The position numbers were made by a program, and so were the translations under genes. A DNA stretch of 53,847 nt from Verrucomicrobiota bacterium (GTDB lineage Bacteria; Verrucomicrobiota; Verrucomicrobiia; Limisphaerales; Fontisphaeraceae). Position 1 is the first letter of the stretch. Every line of letters starts with the position of its first letter. Positions 16,975-25,411 of the stretch are shown one piece after another. The notes beneath the pieces were generated by a model. The model was not told where the DNA came from, did no database searches, and saw only the letters and a list, made by a program, of their open reading frames with translations. The stretch spans positions 1 through 53,847 of the forward strand of contig JBAXGN010000022.1 in NCBI GenBank assembly GCA_037139415.1. The letters run 5' to 3'.

Positions 16975-17862
16975 CTACACCTCGCAAATCCGCATCATTT
17001 TATCGAGCGTTTCGAGCGGCTCATTGATGGGGCTGTATTCGTGGGCGATGAAGCCCTGATAATTCAGGTCGGCAATGGCCTTGCAGATGGGGCGGTAATT
17101 CATTTCCTGAGTCTCATCGAACTCGTGCCGCCCCGGATTGCCAGCGGTGTGGAAATGCCCGATATACTCAATGTTCTGCTGGATGGTGCGGATGATATCC
17201 CCCTCCATGATCTGCATGTGGTAAATATCGTAAAGCAGTTTGACCCGCGGCGAGTTGACCCGCTTGCAAAGCTGGACGCCCCAGGCGGTGTGATCGCACA
17301 TGTAGCCGGGATGATTCACCTTGCTGTTCAACAGTTCCATGCAAAGGGTGATTTTCTGTTCCTCGGCAAAGCTCTTGATCTGGTTGAGAAAGATCGCGCA
17401 GTTCTCCATACCCTGTTCGTCGGTAAGACCCTGACGGTCTCCTGCGAGCACGATCACGTTGGGTGCGCCAGCGTCAGCGGCAGCCTTGATGGTCTCGCGC
17501 ATCTTGCGGTCAATCTCGGCATGATTCTTGCGGTCGTTGATGCCGTTCTTAATGCCAGACCCGCCGCCCGAAACCATCGTGGGAATCAGCCCATGCTGCT
17601 TCAAAATGGGGAAATCGCCGGGCTGCACCAAATCAATCCCCCACGCGCCAAGCCTGGCCGCCTCGCGGCACATGGCGTCCAGGTCCATCTTCTTGGCTTT
17701 GGAACTGAACACGCCGCGGCAGACGGCTTGTTTCAGACGACCTTTGCGCGGCTCCGCGTGAGCCGAGGGAACGGCAGTCCCCAAAATGGAGAAGGCGCCG
17801 AGGGTCCCAAGGGTGGCCACAAAACTCCTGCGGGGCATGGAATAAGATTCAGTATTTTTCAT
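16975..17862 (-). CDS. Tat-exported xylose isomerase-like TIM barrel (hydroxypyruvate isomerase-like)
   Basis: A 295-residue protein with a twin-arginine type leader (PRRSFVATLG, hydrophobic stretch, AHA cleavage site). The body is an AP-endonuclease 2/xylose isomerase-like TIM barrel, with VIVLAGDR, ITLCMELLNSKVNHPGY, VKLLYDIYHMQI and IGHFHTAGNPGRHEFDETQE, which supply the Glu/Asp/His metal ligands seen in hydroxypyruvate isomerases and sugar epimerases. The natural substrate is not predictable. Its place beside a rhamnosidase and a Gfo/Idh oxidoreductase suggests handling of released sugars or sugar acids. Confidence 0.85.
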   Translation of the reverse strand: MKNTESYSMPRRSFVATLGTLGAFSILGTAVPSAHAEPRKGRLKQAVCRGVFSSKAKKMDLDAMCREAARLGAWGIDLVQPGDFPILKQHGLIPTMVSGGGSGIKNGINDRKNHAEIDRKMRETIKAAADAGAPNVIVLAGDRQGLTDEQGMENCAIFLNQIKSFAEEQKITLCMELLNSKVNHPGYMCDHTAWGVQLCKRVNSPRVKLLYDIYHMQIMEGDIIRTIQQNIEYIGHFHTAGNPGRHEFDETQEMNYRPICKAIADLNYQGFIAHEYSPINEPLETLDKMMRICEV

Positions 17863-17961
17863 AGCCCCAGCTTATGCCTGATGGGCGGAATAAGGCAAGA
17901 ATGGAAAATGAAGTTCAATTTTCCATTGGCTTCCCGCCCGGTTTGCGGCATCGTTCCGGTC

Positions 17962-19185
17962 ATGCGGTCAACGGCGTTGCTCGTTTTGTCAGGCGCCATT
18001 AATGTGGCGTTGCTCTTGCTATTGTTACAGCAAGGTCACCATGCTGCCTCCGTCCCGCCCACCACCAATAAATTTTCCCTGGTGCGCACGCAGCAAATGC
18101 GGATGCCGATGCGCTTGCAGCGGACGAACATGAGCCTGAATGTGCAACTGCTTTCCTGGAAGCAAATCGAAGCCGACGATTACGTGCAGTACATCGCCAA
18201 TTTACGGTCCATCGGTTGCCCGGAAGAAACCATCCGCGACATCATCATTGCCGACGTGGATCACGTGTACGCCCGGAAACGCGCCCAACTTGCGTTGCTG
18301 AGACAAGATCAATGGTGGCAGTCGTCCTTGGACACGAAGGCCGAGGAGCGCATGAACCAACAGTTCGAGGCCTTGCACCAGGAAAAATCCGCTTTGCTGG
18401 CCAAACTACTCGGCCCCGATTGGGAACAAGGGTCCGATCAGGACATCGTCAACAAAGCCCTCGCCAAACCTTACCTTTCCGGAGCCGTTCTGGCGCAGTT
18501 GCCTGCCAACGTGGTCTCCGCCGTGCGCGAAGGTTTCGAGAAATTGCAAGCGGATTACCTGGCACATCTCAAGGAACGGGATAAAGCCGGCCGGGAGGAA
18601 GACCCGCTGGCAGTGGCCAAAATGCGGCGGGAATACCGGGCTCAACTGGAAAAGTTGCTGACCCCGGAACAGTTGGAAGAATATTTGCTGCGCAACTCCC
18701 GGATCAGCGAGCAACTGCGCGATCAATTGCACGGCCTCAACGTGACGCCGGAGGAATTCCGCGCCATCTTCCGGGCGCGCGACGGCGTGGAACGCCAACT
18801 TCTCTTTGGCGGCTACACCTCGGCAGAGGGCATGGTGCGCGTGGCCGATCAGATGGATGACCAGGCCGCCGTGGCCATCAAACAAGTCATCGGCTTGCAA
18901 CGTTTCCAGGAATTCCAGCAGAACCAGAACCCGGCATACCGGGATGCCAAAGCGCTGACTGCGGAAACCGGAGCCGACCCCAAAGTGGCCGGTGCGGTGG
19001 TTGAGTTGCGCAATTCCCTGGCGCAGGAAGAAGCGGCCATCCAAAAGGACCAGGACCTGACCCCCGAGCAAAAAACGGTGGCGGTCATGTTGGCGAGAGA
19101 GCAGATGGAAGGTGCCTTGCGGCAGGTTCTGGGGGACGAAGCGTACGCCAAATATCAGAAGAAGTTCGAGAAAGAGCGGCGTTAG
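17962..19185 (+). CDS. Membrane-anchored helical hypothetical protein
   Basis: A 407-residue protein with one N-terminal hydrophobic segment (STALLVLSGAINVALLLLLL) and then an almost wholly helical, charged region with many Glu/Arg/Gln and short coiled-coil-like stretches; it has LTPEQLEEYLLRNS and DLTPEQKTVAVMLAREQMEG, motifs reminiscent of LTxxQ periplasmic proteins. The function is unknown. The ATG at 17962 is chosen because it begins the hydrophobic leader; in-frame starts further up (17881, 17908) are possible. The open frame extending back to 17041 is the shadow of the isomerase gene. Confidence 0.7.
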   Translation: MRSTALLVLSGAINVALLLLLLQQGHHAASVPPTTNKFSLVRTQQMRMPMRLQRTNMSLNVQLLSWKQIEADDYVQYIANLRSIGCPEETIRDIIIADVDHVYARKRAQLALLRQDQWWQSSLDTKAEERMNQQFEALHQEKSALLAKLLGPDWEQGSDQDIVNKALAKPYLSGAVLAQLPANVVSAVREGFEKLQADYLAHLKERDKAGREEDPLAVAKMRREYRAQLEKLLTPEQLEEYLLRNSRISEQLRDQLHGLNVTPEEFRAIFRARDGVERQLLFGGYTSAEGMVRVADQMDDQAAVAIKQVIGLQRFQEFQQNQNPAYRDAKALTAETGADPKVAGAVVELRNSLAQEEAAIQKDQDLTPEQKTVAVMLAREQMEGALRQVLGDEAYAKYQKKFEKERR

Positions 19186-19274
19186 GTTGAGGTCTTGGCG
19201 GATCGCGGGAGTTCCCATGAGAGTCTTGGTGTGGGCGGATTAATATCGGTTCACGAATCAAATAAAACACGATT

Positions 19275-20420
19275 ATGAGATCATTCATCCCTGGCAGTGT
19301 ATTGGCGCTGACCCTGGTCACGGGGCTGGCGGCGGCCCCCTCCACCTTCAACGGTTTGGACCTGAATATGGGCAACCTTTACCGGCTCTCCAACGCCAAA
19401 TCCCGCTCGGTCAGCCCGGAAAACTTCACCGGCGAAAAAGGCATGGGCGGCATGGCCACCGAGGGCACCGGCGCTGGCGCCTCGCGGGACCTCGGGCAAG
19501 GGTGGAAAGTCTCCCCTTCCGTGCGCATCAAAGGCAAGACCACCTTTACCCTGGCGGACATCGCCGGCCCCGGTGCCATCCAAAGCATCTGGATGACGCC
19601 CACGGGCAATTGGCGCTGGTCCATCCTCCGCTTCTATTGGGATGACGAAACCGAGCCGTCCATTGAATGCCCGGTGGGCGACTTCTTCGCCTGTGGCTGG
19701 GGAAAATTTGCGCCGCTCAATTCGCTGGCCGTCTGCGTGAATCCCGGCAGCGCCTTCAATTGTTATTGGCAGATGCCGTTTCACAAAAAAGCGCGGATCA
19801 CCATGGAAAACTTGGATGACAAGGAGATGACCGTCTATTATCAGATCAATTACACGCTGACGGAAGTGCCGGAGGACGCGGCCTATTTCCATGCACAATT
19901 CCGGCGGGTGGATCCCCTGCCCTTCAAGAGCGTATATACCATTCTGGATGGCGTCGAGGGCGCGGGCCAATACGTGGGCACCTACCTGGCTTGGGAAGTT
20001 CACAGCACCGGCTGGTGGGGCGAAGGCGAAATCAAATTCTTCCTGGATGGCGACGCGCAATTCCCCACCATTTGCGGCACCGGCACGGAAGATTACTTCT
20101 GCGGCTCGTACAATTTTGAAAACAAAGCCACCAAACAATACCAGGAATTCTGTACGCCGTACTCCGGCCTGCCGCAGGTGATCCGCCCGGATGGGTTATA
20201 CGATTCGCAAACGCGCTTTGGCCTCTATCGCTGGCATATTCCCGACCCGGTCCGGTTTGGCAAAGACTTAAAAGTCACCATCCAGGCCCTGGGCTGGCAG
20301 TCTGGAGGACGTTACCTGCCGTTGCAGGATGACATTGCCTCCGTGGCGTACTGGTACCAGACCGAGCCGCACAAGAAATTCCCGAAACTGCCCGCCAAGG
20401 ACCAGTTGGAATTGCACTAA
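19275..20420 (+). CDS. DUF2961/GH172-type exported glycoside hydrolase
   Basis: A 381-residue protein with a signal peptide (SVLALTLVTGLAAA) and the DUF2961 fold: GMGGMATEGTGA, IQSIWMTPTGNWRWSILRFYWDDE, ECPVGDFFACG, ICGTGTEDYFCGSYNFE and FGLYRWHIPDPVRF. The conserved acidic residues in GTGTEDYF and VGDFF are those shared across the family. Characterised members (family GH172) act on fructofuranose or arabinofuranose linkages; which one applies here cannot be told. It is a separate unit 89 bases after the preceding gene and is followed by a repeat element. Confidence 0.85.
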   Translation: MRSFIPGSVLALTLVTGLAAAPSTFNGLDLNMGNLYRLSNAKSRSVSPENFTGEKGMGGMATEGTGAGASRDLGQGWKVSPSVRIKGKTTFTLADIAGPGAIQSIWMTPTGNWRWSILRFYWDDETEPSIECPVGDFFACGWGKFAPLNSLAVCVNPGSAFNCYWQMPFHKKARITMENLDDKEMTVYYQINYTLTEVPEDAAYFHAQFRRVDPLPFKSVYTILDGVEGAGQYVGTYLAWEVHSTGWWGEGEIKFFLDGDAQFPTICGTGTEDYFCGSYNFENKATKQYQEFCTPYSGLPQVIRPDGLYDSQTRFGLYRWHIPDPVRFGKDLKVTIQALGWQSGGRYLPLQDDIASVAYWYQTEPHKKFPKLPAKDQLELH

Positions 20421-20427
20421 GTAAACT

Positions 20428-20635
20428 CCGAAAACCGAAGGACGAATTCCAAAAGAAATCCGAAGTCCGAAAACACGCCAAATCCACGAGGAAAACCACC
20501 AACTCCCCTGGCCGCCGCCGGGCTGGAAAAATGCCGCGTTTCAACGTGAAAAGCGAACCGGCCACAAACCTCGCGCCTGCCATCGAATTTCGGATTCGGG
20601 ATTCTTTCGGTTTTCGGCCCTCGGACTTCGGATTT
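20428..20635. repeat. Inverted element with arms of CCGAA/TTCGG repeats
   Basis: The left arm (20428-20473) is made of CCGAA-type steps (CCGAAAACCGAAGG, CCGAAGTCCGAAAA). The right arm (20585-20635) has the complementary TTCGG-type steps (TTTCGGATTCGG, TTTTCGGCCCTCGGACTTCGG). The core of about 110 bases carries no gene. The two arms are imperfect inverted copies. A related 7-bp array occurs at 49544-49571. Confidence 0.6.
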
Positions 20636-20929
20636 AGCTAGCCCCCTATTCCATTCAAAATTGTCCATCTCCTATCTTCTTCTTTCCATTTTTGCCTGAA
20701 ACTATTTCTGCAAAGTTCCGCACTCCGCCTTCGTGTGGCCCCCTCGAACAACCACTCAAACTCATGTGATTCCGCCCTCATTCAACACGCCTCAGCATGG
20801 CTTGAGAAATTAAGTTGTAACCTAACTCCCCGACCGACAGTCTATTAGCAATAGTTGATGAAACGCCGGTCTGAATGGACCGGACGAGCGAACAATAATA
20901 GAGTGATTGATGAAAGGTTTGATACGAAC
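20636..20929. other. Leader region of the Spy-like gene
   Basis: No gene is seen. A palindrome, CCGGTC, six bases, GACCGG, lies at 20866-20883, 47 bases before the start codon, and may be an operator or leader hairpin. No clear promoter boxes were identified. Confidence 0.4.
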
Positions 20930-21337
20930 ATGAAACTGAAAGAATTAGCAATATTCGCCACCTGCGGCTCCTTGCTGCTGAGTGTGGCCAATGCCCAGGA
21001 CGCCCAGAAAAAAGAAGGAGCCGTGGACCGCCGGGCACAAATGGAGCAGCGCCAGAAGGAAATGATGGAAAAGCTGGGCCTTACCGACGAGCAAAAGGAA
21101 AAATTCAAGGTCGTCCTGCAAGAGGAACGCCAAAAGATGATGGAAAAAATGCAGGAACTCCGCGCCAAGGGCGATGTCACGCCGGAGCAACGGAAAGAAG
21201 CCATGCTAAAGCTGGCGGAAGATACCATCGCCAAAATCAAGGAACAGAAAATCCTGACCGATGAACAGATTACGAAGTGGAAAGAAATCCGCCAGCAAAT
21301 GTTCCAAGGCCAGGGGCGCGGCAAGAAAAAGGAATAG
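20930..21337 (+). CDS. Small exported helical protein, Spy/LTxxQ-like
   Basis: A 135-residue protein with a clear signal peptide (LAIFATCGSLLLSVANAQDA) and a highly charged helical mature part rich in Lys, Glu, Met and Gln, with LTDEQKEKFKVVL, VTPEQRKEAML and ILTDEQITKW. The three L/VTxEQ stretches match the periplasmic LTxxQ-motif family that includes the Spy chaperone. A role in envelope stress or folding is inferred from the family. The ATG at 20930 is the start with the leader; AAAGG lies about 13 bases upstream. A strong terminator follows, so it forms a single-gene unit. Confidence 0.75.
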   Translation: MKLKELAIFATCGSLLLSVANAQDAQKKEGAVDRRAQMEQRQKEMMEKLGLTDEQKEKFKVVLQEERQKMMEKMQELRAKGDVTPEQRKEAMLKLAEDTIAKIKEQKILTDEQITKWKEIRQQMFQGQGRGKKKE

Positions 21338-21366
21338 TGGACCACGCTGTCCTCACCGAATTACCA

Positions 21367-21390
21367 GGCACGGGCAACCGTGCCTTTTTT
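21367..21390 (+). terminator. Rho-independent terminator after the Spy-like gene
   Basis: A perfect 7-bp stem (GGCACGG/CCGTGCC) with a GCAA tetraloop is followed by six T. It lies 29 bases past the stop codon. Confidence 0.92.
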
Positions 21391-21463
21391 ATTGCGGTTT
21401 TTCAAAGATTGACGCTCCGGCCATGATGCGGAACACTTTCGCCCGAAACATTGAAATAAGATC

Positions 21464-23284
21464 ATGAAACTCCTGGGGATTGAAGGCGGCGGCACCCGCA
21501 CGGTGGCGCTGTTCCATGACGGCCAGACCACACAACGCTACGTGAACGGTCCGGGTAACCTGCGTCTGCTGACGGACGCCCAATGGGTTGCTCACCTCCG
21601 GGAAATCGCCGGCCAGTTCCCCTGCCCTGACGCGCTGGGCCTCGGCCTCGCCGGCGCGCGCACCCCGCAGGACCGCGCGCGCATTTGCGCGCTCGCGGCC
21701 CAGGTTTGGCCCGGCGTGCCGTGCCACGCCGCCAATGATCTCGAGACTGCCCTCGCCACGGTCGAGCCCGGCGAATCATCTGCTACCGTTGGCACCGTGA
21801 CAGTCCTGGTCTTAAGCGGCACCGGTTCCTGCTGTTACGGGCGTACCCGTGACGGCAAGGAGGTCAAAGTCGGCGGATGGGGACATATTCTGGGCGATCG
21901 CGGCAGTGGATACGACATCGCCTTGCAAGCCTTGAAACAAGTCATTGCTACCTTTGATTCGCAGGGACAATGGCCGCGCCTCGGGGCCCGTTTTTTACGG
22001 CATCTCAATCTCAATGAGCCGGAGCAACTGATCGGGTGGGCACAACGGGCCGGCAAGGAAGACGTCGCCGCACTCGCCCTGGAGGTCCTGACTGCCGCCA
22101 GTCAAAAGGACCCGATTGCCACCCGGATCTTAAATGACGCCGCCGGAATTTTAGCGGGCGATGCCATGACTTGCGCCCGGCGAATCGCGTGGAAAAATGC
22201 CCGGGCCCGGTTTGTGCTGACCGGTGGCATGCTGCTCAAGCAACCCGGTCTGGCGATGCGGGTCAGAACCGCCATCCGCAAACAGATGCCCCTCGCCATC
22301 GTGGAACCGTTGCGGCAGGAAAGCGTCTGGGGTGCCGTGAAACTGGCGGAGCAAGCCCTCGCCGAATCATCGCCTGCACCGCCCGCCGCCGCTTCCGCGC
22401 GGACTAAAGCCGCCCTGCCCCTCCTGCCGGTGGCTACCGGATTATCACCCACCGAAGAACGCCACCCGCGCTCCCGGCACCTGGATCGGATGCCGCTCCG
22501 CGCGGCCATCCAGTTGATGGCCAGCGAAGACGCCCAATTGCCTATGGCCATTCTGGCCCAAGCCAAGCCGATTACCCAAGCCATCCGCCTGATCATTCAC
22601 GCCCTGAAACACGGTGGCCGCCTCTTCTATGTCGGGGCCGGGACCAGTGGCCGCTTGGGTGTACTCGACGCCAGCGAATGCCCGCCCACCTTCCGCACTG
22701 CGCCGGAAATGGTTCAAGGCATCATCGCCGGCGGCCAAACTGCGCTTTGGGAATCCGTCGAAGGCGCCGAAGATGATCTGACTGCGGGAGCGCGCGCCAT
22801 CACCTTTCGGGTGGTCTCCCAGCACGACGTCGTGGTGGGCATTGCGGCCAGTGGTCGAACCCCCTTCGTGTGGGGCGCGTTGAACGAGGCCAAAAAGTGC
22901 GGTGCCAAAACCGTCCTCCTGGCCTTTAATCCACACCTGCACATTCCGCGCACCTTAAAGCCCACCGTGTGCATTCTCCCCAACACCGGTCCCGAAGTCT
23001 TGACCGGTTCGACCCGTTTGAAATCCGGCACCGCCACCAAGATGATTTTAAACATGCTCACCACCCTGTCCATGGTCAAGCTGGGCAAAGTGGTCGGCAA
23101 CCTGATGGTGGACCTGAACCCTTCAAACACCAAACTGCGCGACCGCGCCATCCGAATCCTCTGCGAACTCCAAGCTTGCCCGCGTGAACAAGCCCAACTG
23201 GCCTTGGAGCAATCCGGCTGGATCGTCAAGGCCGCCCTGCACAAGGTTTGCCGCCGGGAATACGCGGTTCGCATCACGGATTAG
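21464..23284 (+). CDS. murQ: Fusion of BadF/NAG-kinase-type sugar kinase and MurNAc-6-phosphate etherase
   Basis: A 606-residue two-domain protein. Residues 1-300 are an ASKHA sugar kinase of the BadF/GlcNAc-kinase type, with the phosphate-binding IEGGGTRT, LSGTGSCCYG, GGWGHILGDRGSGYD and VLTGGM. After a Pro/Ala linker (about 302-325), residues 335-606 are MurQ: the SIS-domain motif YVGAGTSGRLGVLDASECPP (catalytic E405, the equivalent of E. coli Glu83) and SVEGAEDD (around the Glu114 equivalent). MurQ cleaves the lactyl ether of MurNAc-6-phosphate to give GlcNAc-6-phosphate. The fused kinase probably makes that substrate from free MurNAc or GlcNAc, so one cytosolic protein would perform two steps of peptidoglycan recycling. 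Confidence 0.9.
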   Translation: MKLLGIEGGGTRTVALFHDGQTTQRYVNGPGNLRLLTDAQWVAHLREIAGQFPCPDALGLGLAGARTPQDRARICALAAQVWPGVPCHAANDLETALATVEPGESSATVGTVTVLVLSGTGSCCYGRTRDGKEVKVGGWGHILGDRGSGYDIALQALKQVIATFDSQGQWPRLGARFLRHLNLNEPEQLIGWAQRAGKEDVAALALEVLTAASQKDPIATRILNDAAGILAGDAMTCARRIAWKNARARFVLTGGMLLKQPGLAMRVRTAIRKQMPLAIVEPLRQESVWGAVKLAEQALAESSPAPPAAASARTKAALPLLPVATGLSPTEERHPRSRHLDRMPLRAAIQLMASEDAQLPMAILAQAKPITQAIRLIIHALKHGGRLFYVGAGTSGRLGVLDASECPPTFRTAPEMVQGIIAGGQTALWESVEGAEDDLTAGARAITFRVVSQHDVVVGIAASGRTPFVWGALNEAKKCGAKTVLLAFNPHLHIPRTLKPTVCILPNTGPEVLTGSTRLKSGTATKMILNMLTTLSMVKLGKVVGNLMVDLNPSNTKLRDRAIRILCELQACPREQAQLALEQSGWIVKAALHKVCRREYAVRITD

Positions 23285-23366
23285 CGTCTGGTTACGCCAA
23301 CCCTGGTGACCATGGAAAACTTTCATACTGGATTCGGCGGCCAAACTTCGCTTTAATACCGCCGCG

Positions 23367-25217
23367 ATGCGAAATTTATGGCGGGCCATGCGGTTCTTCC
23401 GTTCGGACACCCCGCGCCTGGCGGCGGTGATGGCATTGCTGTTGCTGGTTATCGGCGCCAACCTCCTCAAACCATGGCCGATTGCGATCATCGTGGATTC
23501 CATCCTCGGCACCAAGCCGCCGCCGGCCTGGCTCCAGCACCTGGGCTTTGAGCATCGCCCGCATGATCCCACGGCCCCGTTGTTTATCTGTTTAGTTGTC
23601 TCCATCCTAGTGTTACACGTGCTGCATGGGTTGATTTCCGCCGGGCAAAACTACCTGGCCATCAGCATCGGGCTGCGCGGCTTGTGCAGGGTGCGCAATG
23701 AGGTGTTCGCCTGCCTGCAACGGTTATCCATGCGGTTCCACCAGGGCAGCAAAGTCGGGGATCTGATTTACCGCGCCTCGTGGGACACGTATTCGTTCCA
23801 GACGTTGTTTCAGCAAGGGTTGGTGACGACGCTGATCGCGCTGCTCTCGCTGTTAATGATGGTGGTAGTGATGCTGCGCATCAATTGGCCGCTGACGCTG
23901 GTGGCTCTGGGCACAATTCCATTGCTGGCGTTGTCCATCCGAGTGTTTGGCAAGAAGATGACCGAGCGCGGCACCGCCGCCCAACAGGCGGATAGCGCCG
24001 TCACCACCCTGGTGCAGCAGAACATCGCCACCCTGCCCTTGGTGCAAAGTTACACGCGGGAGGATCAGGAACAGGAGGTATTCACGACGCAAACCGCCGC
24101 CGCCCAGGTCCAACGCCTGTCGCAGCATAGCTGGGAGTTATTGTACTGGCTGGGCATTACCATCGTGTTTTCACTGGGTACAGCCGCCACGGTCTGGGTG
24201 GGCAGCAAGCAGGTGATGGCAGGCCGGCTAAGCGTGGGCGATCTCTGGATATTCCTGGCGTACCTCTCACAATTGTACGATCCGCTAAATCAACTCTCGC
24301 ATGTCGGGGCCACGATTTCCACCGCCAGCGCCGCGACCGGGCGCGTCTTTGAATTACTGGACACGCCGGAGGATGTAAAAGACGCACCGGATGCCCGCCG
24401 GGTGCTCGGCCCCAAGGCCAAACCGGCGAGCCCCAGCGGCACGGAAACTGGCCCGGCCAACGTTCGCCCGCCGGTCATCGCCTTGGGCAACTTGGAGTTT
24501 GACCGGGTTTCCTTTGGCTACCAACCCGGACAATCCGTGTTGCGGGACATTTCCTTTCAACTGCGCGTGGGGGAATGCGCGGCGATCATCGGCCCGAGCG
24601 GCGTCGGCAAAAGCACCCTCATGAATCTCCTGCCGCGCTTCTACGATCCCGTATCCGGCGCGGTGAAGGTGGAGGGTGTGGACCTGCGGGAACTGAAGCT
24701 GCGGGATTTGCGCTCGCAAATCGCCGTGGTGCAGCAAGAGCCGATTTTGCTGCCCAGTTCCATCGCGGATAATATCGCTTACGGCAAACCGGGTGCCACC
24801 CTGGCGGAGATCGAGGCCGCCGCCCGCGCCGCCAATGCGCATGGGTTTATTGAGAAGTTGCCGCAACAATACCTGACGCGCGTGGGGGACGGCGCCACGC
24901 GCCTGAGCGTCGGCGAACGCCAGCGCATCAACATTGCCCGCGCCTTCCTCAAGGACGCCCCCATCCTGCTGCTGGACGAACCCACCAGCGCGCTCGATAC
25001 CGAAAGTGAAAACACGGTGGTGGCCAGCCTGTATGAACTCATGAAAAACCGCACCACCTTGATGGTGGCGCACCGTCTCACCACCATCCGCCGGGTGGAC
25101 CGCATTCTGGTATTGGAAGCCGGATGTCTTTCTGAAAATGGCAGCCCGTCTGAATTATTACAGCGGCCCGGAGGGTATTATGCGCGGGTGGCCAATGGGC
25201 AGGTGGCGCTGGATTAA
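23367..25217 (+). CDS. ABC exporter, fused permease and ATPase
   Basis: A 616-residue half-transporter of the MsbA/multidrug type. The transmembrane region (residues about 15-320) has six predicted helices, and the nucleotide-binding domain covers 370-616 with Walker A GPSGVGKST (409-417), Q-loop QQEP, signature LSVGE (513-517) in place of LSGGQ, Walker B ILLLDEP (533-539) and H-loop AHR. It works as a homodimer in the inner membrane. The cargo is unknown; lipid, polysaccharide or drug export are all possible. The start at 23367 opens directly into the elbow helix. It follows the kinase-MurQ gene by 82 bases. Confidence 0.9.
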   Translation: MRNLWRAMRFFRSDTPRLAAVMALLLLVIGANLLKPWPIAIIVDSILGTKPPPAWLQHLGFEHRPHDPTAPLFICLVVSILVLHVLHGLISAGQNYLAISIGLRGLCRVRNEVFACLQRLSMRFHQGSKVGDLIYRASWDTYSFQTLFQQGLVTTLIALLSLLMMVVVMLRINWPLTLVALGTIPLLALSIRVFGKKMTERGTAAQQADSAVTTLVQQNIATLPLVQSYTREDQEQEVFTTQTAAAQVQRLSQHSWELLYWLGITIVFSLGTAATVWVGSKQVMAGRLSVGDLWIFLAYLSQLYDPLNQLSHVGATISTASAATGRVFELLDTPEDVKDAPDARRVLGPKAKPASPSGTETGPANVRPPVIALGNLEFDRVSFGYQPGQSVLRDISFQLRVGECAAIIGPSGVGKSTLMNLLPRFYDPVSGAVKVEGVDLRELKLRDLRSQIAVVQQEPILLPSSIADNIAYGKPGATLAEIEAAARAANAHGFIEKLPQQYLTRVGDGATRLSVGERQRINIARAFLKDAPILLLDEPTSALDTESENTVVASLYELMKNRTTLMVAHRLTTIRRVDRILVLEAGCLSENGSPSELLQRPGGYYARVANGQVALD

Positions 25218-25411
25218 ATTTAGCTTGGTTTTCCAGACCATGGTTTCCAAATTTTCTCCTTATCCATCGCTCATTTTAAACTTACGTTATGACTGCCCAA
25301 GAGCTTCACCAGGGTGTCACCTTTGATGAAGCCTAGCTGGCAATTCCCTCCCATGGACAATCTGGTATTCACCCCCACTCCTGAACCGGGCGTGGCGTTT
25401 TTTGGACGTGC

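Noticed and set aside
17041-17961. Extended plus-strand frame giving a 714-residue ORF to 19185
   Set aside because: The first 300 codons are the mirror of the TIM-barrel isomerase gene on the minus strand; the leader-like start at 17962 fits better.
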